NCBI RefSeq assembly: GCF_024294785.1
Contig: NZ_JANCLT010000004.1
Location: 193,843 to 257,842, forward strand
DNA: 64,000 nt
Direction of reading: 5' to 3'
From: Ectobacillus ponti
Lineage (GTDB): Bacteria > Bacillota > Bacilli > Bacillales > Bacillaceae_G
Part shown: piece by piece, positions 58,669-64,000 of the stretch
Position numbering within the stretch: the stretch's first letter is position 1
Layout of the letters: each line of letters starts with the position of its first letter
Notes under the pieces: model-generated
Seen by the model: the letters and a program-made list of their open reading frames with translations, nothing else
Database searches by the model: none
What the model was told of the DNA's origin: nothing
Program-made: the position numbers and the translations under genes

Positions 58669-58739
58669 TGAAAAGGTGCTCTGCATAAAGGCGGCGGGGC
58701 AGCCATATACATGGGGAAAATGTGAAGAGAGGGAACCGG

Positions 58740-58994
58740 ATGCTTCAGGTGTTTATATCTCCTATTTCCATACGCATGCTGCTTCGCCTGCTTCTATTTA
58801 TGTCTGCCTGTGTGAGCGGCGGCTGGCTTCTTGTCTATGCGAGCAGCCGTCATACGCAGGAAGGGAAACAGACGCGCTTGTCCGCTTTCTTGGTGCGCGC
58901 CGGGTTTGTCAGCTGGTTTGCCGCAGCATGCGGCATGCTGTTGTTTCTGCTTGACGTGATCTGGCATGCGCTGGAGCTGTTTTGGCGTCAGTAG
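58740..58994 (+). CDS. Small two-helix membrane protein
   Basis: This 84-residue protein has two membrane helices (MLLRLLLFMSACVSGGWLLVYA and FVSWFAAACGMLLFLLDVIWHALELF) joined by a basic loop. It is not recognised. The ATG at 58740 lies eight bases after AGAGAGGGA. Another frame overlaps it, but only this one has both a good ribosome binding site and clear membrane helices. Confidence 0.65.
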   Translation: MLQVFISPISIRMLLRLLLFMSACVSGGWLLVYASSRHTQEGKQTRLSAFLVRAGFVSWFAAACGMLLFLLDVIWHALELFWRQ

Positions 58995-59157
58995 GAGAGG
59001 GCTTCCTTTTTAATAGTATTTTAATATACGTAACGGTGTGGAGGATGAAAAGGAATCGCTTCATTTCAATAATTTTTAAAAATTAAAAATTTTGGACTTT
59101 TCGAAATATATTTTCCTGCTATATAATAAGCCTATGTAAAGAGAAAGGGGGATTTTC

Positions 59158-59877
59158 GTGGACTTTAATTTTCAGATTATTGCAGAGTACGCACCGTTCT
59201 TTGCGAAGGGTGTATTGTATACACTCGGCATTTCACTTGTCGGCATTTTATGCGGGACAATCCTTGGACTCGGAATGGGCTTGGGCCGTCTGATTCAAAA
59301 TCCCTGGCTGCGGATGCCTTTCACCTGGTATGTGAACTTCTTCCGGGGAACGCCGCTGCTGGTCCAACTGCTCATTATTCATTATGGCTTAATGCCGCTC
59401 TTTATGTCTCCGCCAAATCCAGTTGTGTCCACAATGGTTGGACTGTCCTTGAATGCAGGCGCATATATTGGAGAAGTGTTCCGCGGCGGCATTCAATCGA
59501 TTGACCGGGGCCAGACGGAGGCGGCCCGTTCACTGGGGATGACGCACGCGCAGACGATGCGCCACGTCATTGTTCCGCAGGCCTTCCGCCGCATGCTGCC
59601 GCCGCTTGGCAATGAATTTATTGTTTTGCTGAAGGATTCCTCCGTTGCCAGCGTATTTGCTACACCGGAGCTGCTGTATTGGGGCAGAGCTGCTGTTTCC
59701 CAGTACATGCGCGTGTGGGAGCCGTATGTAACAATTGCACTCATTTATTTGTTCCTTACTTTGACGCTGACGTATCTGCTAAATTATGTAGAAAAGAGGT
59801 TGAATCAGCATGATCCAAGTCAAGCAGCTAAAAAAGAGCTTCGGGCCGCTCGAGGTGCTGAAAGACATCTCGGTTAG
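59158..59877 (+). CDS. Amino-acid ABC transporter permease
   Basis: This 239-residue HisM/GlnP-type permease has about five membrane helices, with [16 protein letters not shown]-type opening (here [32 protein letters not shown]). The EAA loop reads [34 protein letters not shown]. The start is the GTG at 59158 behind GAAAGGGGGATTTTC. It overlaps the ATPase gene by 68 bases, which is unusually long. No binding-protein gene is adjacent. Confidence 0.9.
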   Translation: MDFNFQIIAEYAPFFAKGVLYTLGISLVGILCGTILGLGMGLGRLIQNPWLRMPFTWYVNFFRGTPLLVQLLIIHYGLMPLFMSPPNPVVSTMVGLSLNAGAYIGEVFRGGIQSIDRGQTEAARSLGMTHAQTMRHVIVPQAFRRMLPPLGNEFIVLLKDSSVASVFATPELLYWGRAAVSQYMRVWEPYVTIALIYLFLTLTLTYLLNYVEKRLNQHDPSQAAKKELRAARGAERHLG

Positions 59878-60532
59878 CATTCGGCAAAAGGAAGTGGTGG
59901 TGGTCATTGGGCCGTCCGGATCCGGGAAATCCACGTTTCTGCGCTGTTTAAACCTGCTGGAGGATGTAACGGCAGGAAACATTGAAATTGACGGTATATC
60001 TTTATTGGACAAGTCGACAGACATCAATGCCCTGCGTGCCGATGTCGGGATGGTGTTTCAGCACTTTCATCTCTTCCCGCACAAAACGGTGCTGCAAAAC
60101 ATTATGCTGGCACCCATGACAGTGCGGAAGTGGCCGCGCGCACAGGCAGAGCAAAAGGCGCTGGAGCTGCTGCGAAAGGTGGGGCTGGCTGATAAGGCGG
60201 ATGTATATCCCGACTCTCTTTCCGGCGGACAGAAGCAGCGCGTCGCCATTGCGCGGGCCTTGGCGATGGAGCCGAAGGTGATGCTGTTTGATGAACCGAC
60301 ATCTGCGCTGGATCCGGAAATGGTCGGTGAGGTGCTGGAGGTTATGAAGGACCTGGCGCGTGAAGGAATGACCATGGTGGTGGTAACGCACGAAATGGGC
60401 TTCGCCAAGGAAGTGGGCGATCGGGTGCTGTTTATGGATGGCGGCTATATTGTCGAGGAAAATGTGCCGCAGGAGCTGTTTGAAAAGCCGCAGCAGGAGC
60501 GGACGAAGCTTTTCTTAAGCAAAGTGTTATAG
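59810..60532 (+). CDS. Amino-acid ABC transporter ATPase
   Basis: This 240-residue GlnQ-type ATPase has Walker A ([15 protein letters not shown]), the Q-loop ([17 protein letters not shown]), the ABC signature [16 protein letters not shown], Walker B ([14 protein letters not shown]) and the H-loop ([10 protein letters not shown]). It works with the permease just upstream to import polar amino acids. The ATG at 59810 is inside the permease gene and follows AGAGGTT. Confidence 0.94.
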   Translation: MIQVKQLKKSFGPLEVLKDISVSIRQKEVVVVIGPSGSGKSTFLRCLNLLEDVTAGNIEIDGISLLDKSTDINALRADVGMVFQHFHLFPHKTVLQNIMLAPMTVRKWPRAQAEQKALELLRKVGLADKADVYPDSLSGGQKQRVAIARALAMEPKVMLFDEPTSALDPEMVGEVLEVMKDLAREGMTMVVVTHEMGFAKEVGDRVLFMDGGYIVEENVPQELFEKPQQERTKLFLSKVL

Positions 60533-60542
60533 AATGGGGGGC

Positions 60543-60586
60543 AGACCTTAAGAGCACACGTGTTCTTTGGGGGAGGCCTCTTTTTC
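60543..60586 (+). terminator. Weak terminator
   Basis: A CC-AAGA-CAC / GTG-TCTT-GG stem with mismatches and a GAGGCCTC element are followed by TTTTTC. The fold is uncertain. Confidence 0.35.
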
Positions 60587-60663
60587 TATGCGGAAAAGGT
60601 TGGCAAGCCGTCGGTTTCATGGAATAATGTGTTGTAGGAAACTATGAAATGAAGGAGAAAGCG

Positions 60664-61266
60664 ATGCTTGCACATGTAGTAGAGACATTATTAGAATTTT
60701 TTATGGGGCTGGGGTACTTCGGTGTCGCCCTGGGTCTTATGATTGAAGTCATTCCAAGCGAGATTGTATTGTCCTACGCCGGATTTCTGGTGGCGAAAGG
60801 AGAAATTAATTTTATTGGCGCGGTGATTGCCGGCACAATTGGCGGAACAGTGGCCCAAATCTTTCTGTACTGGCTCGGCTATTACGGAGGCCGTCCGATT
60901 GTTGAGAAATACGGCCGGTATTTGCTGATTAACAAAAAGCACTTGGATGTTGCTGAGGACTGGTTCCGTAGGTACGGTGTCGGGGTCATCTTCTCAGCCC
61001 GTTTCATTCCGGTTGTCCGTCATGCCATCTCCATCCCTGCCGGTTTGGCAAAAATGCCGCTCAGTACATTCACCCTGTATACAGTGCTTGCCATTGTTCC
61101 ATGGTCCATTTTCTTTATTGTTCTGGGAGAGCAGCTTGGGTCGAACTGGCGCCATATTAAAGAGTATGCAGCGGATTATATGCCGTATATTGTGGCCGGC
61201 GCGATTGCATTCATTGCTCTGTATTTTGTATATACCGCACTTAAGAAAAGACGGGCTGCCAAGTAA
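60664..61266 (+). CDS. DedA-family membrane protein
   Basis: This 200-residue protein has the DedA (SNARE-associated/VTT) pattern: MIEVIPSEIVLSYAGFLVAKGEINFIGAVIAGTIGGTVAQIFLYWLGYYGG, then WFRRYGVGVIFSARFIPVVRHAISIPAGLAKMPLSTF. The family carries lipid carriers such as undecaprenyl phosphate across the membrane. Which lipid applies here is unknown. The ATG at 60664 follows AAGGAG at six bases. Confidence 0.92.
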   Translation: MLAHVVETLLEFFMGLGYFGVALGLMIEVIPSEIVLSYAGFLVAKGEINFIGAVIAGTIGGTVAQIFLYWLGYYGGRPIVEKYGRYLLINKKHLDVAEDWFRRYGVGVIFSARFIPVVRHAISIPAGLAKMPLSTFTLYTVLAIVPWSIFFIVLGEQLGSNWRHIKEYAADYMPYIVAGAIAFIALYFVYTALKKRRAAK

Positions 61267-61285
61267 ATGGCAGCCCTACATATTT
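61253..61285 (+). terminator. Terminator of the dedA gene
   Basis: GGGCTGCC and GGCAGCCC form a perfect eight-base stem with a loop of eight bases; ACATATTTTT follows. Confidence 0.75.
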
Positions 61286-61332
61286 TTCGGCGCCCTGCGG
61301 CATACTGAGGGGAAAAGGCAGGGTGGTGCAGT

Positions 61333-61596
61333 GTGAACAGAGGTTTGCGGTATGGGTCCGAAGTACTGCTGGGTCTGGCACTTGGTTTCTTCTATTATGT
61401 CTTCATGATCCAGGTTCCGAAATCAGCCTTTTTGAACCCGATTTTCCTTGATTATCAGCTTGTTGCCTATTTTGGAATTCCACTTGTTTTTCTCTCCTTT
61501 TTATTCGTATACTCACATTTTAAGCTGTACGCGTTTGTCTCGTTTGCAGCCATCATCGGCTCCTACGTGTGGTTTGGCACAGAGCTCGTCCGCTAG
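61333..61596 (+). CDS. Small three-helix membrane protein
   Basis: This 87-residue protein has three membrane helices (EVLLGLALGFFYYVFMI, LVAYFGIPLVFLSFLFVYS, AFVSFAAIIGSYVWFG). It is not recognised. It starts with GTG at 61333 after GCAGGGTGG. Confidence 0.65.
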   Translation: MNRGLRYGSEVLLGLALGFFYYVFMIQVPKSAFLNPIFLDYQLVAYFGIPLVFLSFLFVYSHFKLYAFVSFAAIIGSYVWFGTELVR

Positions 61597-61683
61597 TCCG
61601 CCATTTCGGTTCTAAAGAAGCCAAGCTGTCCATATGCTGTAGCATAGAAGGTCCGTGACCGGACAGATGAGCGGGGGATGTGG

Positions 61684-63072
61684 ATGAAGAGCTCGCCTTT
61701 TGTGCGGGGAACAGTATTTTTGACGATGGCTACCATGATTTCCAAGCTGCTTGGCTTTGCTTACGTCATTCCCTTCACAGCCATGGTGGGGACGAGCGGC
61801 TATGTGCTGTATACATACGCGTACCGCCCATACACAATTATGCTGAGCATTGCAACGATGGGCTTGCCATTGGCTGTGTCCAAGATGGTATCGAAATACA
61901 ACCAGCTCAATGATTATCACACAGTCAAGCGGGTGCTGCGCAGCGGTGCGGTCTTCATGCTTTGTATGGGGACAGCCTCCTGCCTGCTGCTATATATGCT
62001 GGCACCCAAGCTTGCCGGACTGGTCATCAACGGGGATGATCCGACGGGCAACAGTGTAGAGGCCGTAGAGCTGAATATCCGGATCGTCAGCGCTGCCTTG
62101 CTGCTGGTGCCCGTTATGAGCCTGCTGCGTGGCTTCTTTCAAGGCTTTCAGTCCATGGGGCCTTCTGCTGCGAGCGTGGTTGTGGAGCAAATATTCCGTG
62201 TGCTGACGATTCTTGTTGGAAGCTTTGCGGTGCTGCGCTTCTATCGTGGCGGAACAAGTCTGGCTGTCGGCCTTGCCACATTTGGCGCTTTTATCGGTGC
62301 TGCAGCCGGGCTGTCGGTATTGCTTTTTTTCTATATGAAACGACGAAAATACTTAAAGAAGAGAGAACTGGAAAGCCTTCCGCTTACAAATCAGTCCTTC
62401 TTCTCCTTGTATCGGGAGCTGTTTACCTATTCCATTCCCTTTGTTGTGGTGGGCTTGGCAATTCCGCTGTATCAAACAGCCGATACGTTCACTATGAACA
62501 GGCTGCTGCTCGGCATTGGCTACGGGCAGGGAGAGGCGGAGAAGGTAAACGCGATTATTGGGCTCGTGCAGATGGTTGTGCTGATACCGGTTTCCCTGGC
62601 AACTGCCTTCAGTATGTCCCTTGTGCCGGAAATGACAAAAGCCTTCACAGCGCGCCGGCAGGATACGCTGTACCGGCATTTTACAAGGACCAATGGATTT
62701 GTGGTGCTGGTTACCCTTCCGGCAGCGCTTGGCATGATTTGGCTGGCGGAGCCGGTCTATACGCTGCTCTTTGGCAGCGGCAATGATCCGGCGCTTGGCA
62801 GTGAAGTGCTTCGGTACTATGCGGCTGCCTGTATTTTGTTTTCGCTGTTTTCGGTGACTGCCGCCATGCTGCAGGGAATCAACCAGCAGATGAAGACCAT
62901 TATCGGGCTGTTAATCGGCCTTGCCCTGAAAATTACACTGAATGTGCTGCTTGTCGCTCATTTTGATTATGTCGGCACAATCATTGCAACCTACACAGGC
63001 TATACATTTTCCGTCCTCTTTAACCTCATTTGTCTATATCGGCACATCAGACGGACAGAGGAGGCGGTTTGA
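61684..63072 (+). CDS. Polysaccharide/lipid-linked precursor flippase (MATE/MVF type)
   Basis: This 462-residue protein has about fourteen membrane helices and the opening FVRGTVFLTMATMISKLLGFAYVIPFTAMVGTSGYVLYTYAYRPYTIMLSIATMGLPLAVSKMVSKYN, as in the SpoVB/YtgP group. Members move lipid II or other undecaprenyl-linked sugars. The exact substrate is unknown. The ATG at 61684 lies six bases after GGGGG; the ATG at 61678 is too close. Confidence 0.88.
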   Translation: MKSSPFVRGTVFLTMATMISKLLGFAYVIPFTAMVGTSGYVLYTYAYRPYTIMLSIATMGLPLAVSKMVSKYNQLNDYHTVKRVLRSGAVFMLCMGTASCLLLYMLAPKLAGLVINGDDPTGNSVEAVELNIRIVSAALLLVPVMSLLRGFFQGFQSMGPSAASVVVEQIFRVLTILVGSFAVLRFYRGGTSLAVGLATFGAFIGAAAGLSVLLFFYMKRRKYLKKRELESLPLTNQSFFSLYRELFTYSIPFVVVGLAIPLYQTADTFTMNRLLLGIGYGQGEAEKVNAIIGLVQMVVLIPVSLATAFSMSLVPEMTKAFTARRQDTLYRHFTRTNGFVVLVTLPAALGMIWLAEPVYTLLFGSGNDPALGSEVLRYYAAACILFSLFSVTAAMLQGINQQMKTIIGLLIGLALKITLNVLLVAHFDYVGTIIATYTGYTFSVLFNLICLYRHIRRTEEAV

Positions 63073-63075
63073 AGT

Positions 63076-63095
63076 GCGGCCGGCCGCATTTTTCT
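63076..63095 (+). terminator. Short palindromic terminator candidate
   Basis: GCGGCCGGCCGC is a perfect palindrome followed by ATTTTT. As a hairpin it would need a minimal loop, so the call is tentative. Confidence 0.4.
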
Positions 63096-63185
63096 GTTGA
63101 AATCCGGCTGCACTTTGCATATGCTTGATGTGATGAGCAATGCGCAAAGGCTGGTTTTCGGATGTGATGGAACTGAGGTGGCAGA

Positions 63186-64000
63186 ATGTTAAATATGTAT
63201 TTGACGGATGAGAACGGAAGGCTCCAAGAGGTGGACAACATTGAGAAGGGCTGCTGGATTAATGCACTCCACCCGACAGAGGAAGAAGTGCAATATCTAA
63301 TTGAGACCTTGCATTTGGAGCATGACTTTATTAAAGACCCGCTGGACGACGAAGAACGGTCGCGGATTGAAAAGGAAGACGACAAAACACTCATTATCGT
63401 GGACATCCCAACCGTGCGGCACGACGACGACGGAAACTCCACCTATGATACCATTCCAATCGGGATGATTATTACGCCGGACTGCTTCATCACGATTTGC
63501 CTGGAGGAAAATCCGATTTTCGAGCGGTTTATCAACCAGCGGATCAAGGGCTTCTATACCTTTAAGAAAACGCGCTTTGCTTTGCAGCTTTTATATATCA
63601 TCTCTACTTACTATTTGCGTTACTTAAAGCAAATCAGCCGGAAAACGGTTGACTTGGAAAAAGAACTGAATAAATCAATGAAAAATAAGGAAATCTTCAC
63701 ACTGCTTGGGCTGGAAAAAAGCTTGGTCTATTTCACAACCTCTCTAAAATCCAATAAAACTGTAATTCAAAAGCTGACGCGCAGTGAGTATTTGCGCATG
63801 TACGAGGATGACCAGGATCTATTGGAGGATGTGCTGATTGAGAATAAGCAGGCGATTGAAATGGCGGAAGTATACAGCAACATTCTGAATGGCATGATGA
63901 ATACGTTTGGTTCGGTCATCTCCAATAACCTGAACAGCGTAATGAAGCTGCTGACCTCTATCACCATTATTTTATCCCTGCCGACCATGGTGGCCAGCTT
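63186..64000 (+). CDS. corA: Magnesium/cobalt transporter CorA (cut by window edge)
   Basis: The frame is open to the last base. The visible 271 residues are the CorA cytoplasmic domain (WINALHPTEEEVQYLIETLHLEHDFIKDPLDDEERSRIEKEDDKTLIIVDIP, then IGMIITPDCFITICLEENPIF). The long stalk helix and the start of the first membrane helix (MKLLTSITIILSLPTMVAS) follow. The GMN motif lies beyond the edge. The ATG at 63186 follows TGAGGTGG. Confidence 0.92.
   Translation, partial: MLNMYLTDENGRLQEVDNIEKGCWINALHPTEEEVQYLIETLHLEHDFIKDPLDDEERSRIEKEDDKTLIIVDIPTVRHDDDGNSTYDTIPIGMIITPDCFITICLEENPIFERFINQRIKGFYTFKKTRFALQLLYIISTYYLRYLKQISRKTVDLEKELNKSMKNKEIFTLLGLEKSLVYFTTSLKSNKTVIQKLTRSEYLRMYEDDQDLLEDVLIENKQAIEMAEVYSNILNGMMNTFGSVISNNLNSVMKLLTSITIILSLPTMVAS

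Noticed and set aside
59076-59098. AT-rich palindrome AATTTTTAAAAATT before the amino-acid permease as a CodY box
   Set aside because: It agrees only partly with the CodY consensus AATTTTCWGAAAATT and such AT-rich palindromes arise often by chance, so it is not listed as a site.
1-64000. Search for CRISPR arrays, tRNA or rRNA genes, insertion sequences, prophage or toxin-antitoxin genes
   Set aside because: No regularly spaced repeats, cloverleaf sequences, transposase motifs or phage genes were seen. The only marked repeats are the fliY duplication, the flagellin copies and the listed inverted repeats.

Overview
The window looks like a chromosomal segment of a motile, spore-forming Bacillaceae bacterium. 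Both ends cut through genes: cheA on the left and corA on the right. The gene order of the flagellar block, the flagellins behind sigma-A-type promoters, the nearby glycosyltransferases and the lack of sigD, fliW and csrA in the window all resemble the single large motility locus of the Bacillus cereus group. The coding sequence looks clearly richer in G+C than B. cereus, so a related genus such as Ectobacillus is my guess. I inferred this from gene content and ran no database search.

From 1 to about 39.8 kb is one nearly complete flagellar and chemotaxis locus. It starts with the end of CheA and an enlarged FliY carrying three CheC-type domains. A membrane-anchored flagellin-like protein follows, then a divergent pair (cheR plus an unknown Rossmann-like protein). 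Next come yaaR-flgN-flgK-flgL-fliD-fliS, flgB-flgC-fliE-fliF-fliG-fliH-fliI, and fliJ-fliK-flgD-flgE. Two accessory genes (one FliG C-domain-like) and cheV come next. The filament island holds a TPR glycosyltransferase, a flagellin relic, two flagellins on the minus strand, and two more glycosyltransferases. The block ends with slt, a small FliN-like gene, fliM, fliN, a fliO-like gene, fliP, fliQ, fliR, flhB, flhA, an FlhF reduced to its N-terminal domain, and a flgG-like rod gene, closed by a strong terminator.

From 39.8 kb to the end the window is ordinary housekeeping and accessory sequence in short transcription units, many closed by clear terminators. It contains topB, pgmB, rsgA behind a leader that looks like an attenuator, a YkvI-type membrane protein, dps, an MFS exporter, a GNAT enzyme, a hydrolase and a CobW-type GTPase. 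It continues with an orphan zinc-binding lipoprotein, an HD hydrolase, ogt, a peptide-binding lipoprotein, an amino-acid ABC permease and ATPase pair, a DedA protein, a flippase and corA. Several very small genes are also supported by good ribosome binding sites.

The points most worth a second look are these: FliY with six intact phosphatase centres and a mosaic internal duplication; the flagellin-fold membrane protein; the orphan FliG C-domain protein; FlhF without a GTPase domain; the conserved hairpin at the 5' end of both flagellin mRNAs; the decayed third flagellin; and the leader-peptide/terminator arrangement before rsgA.
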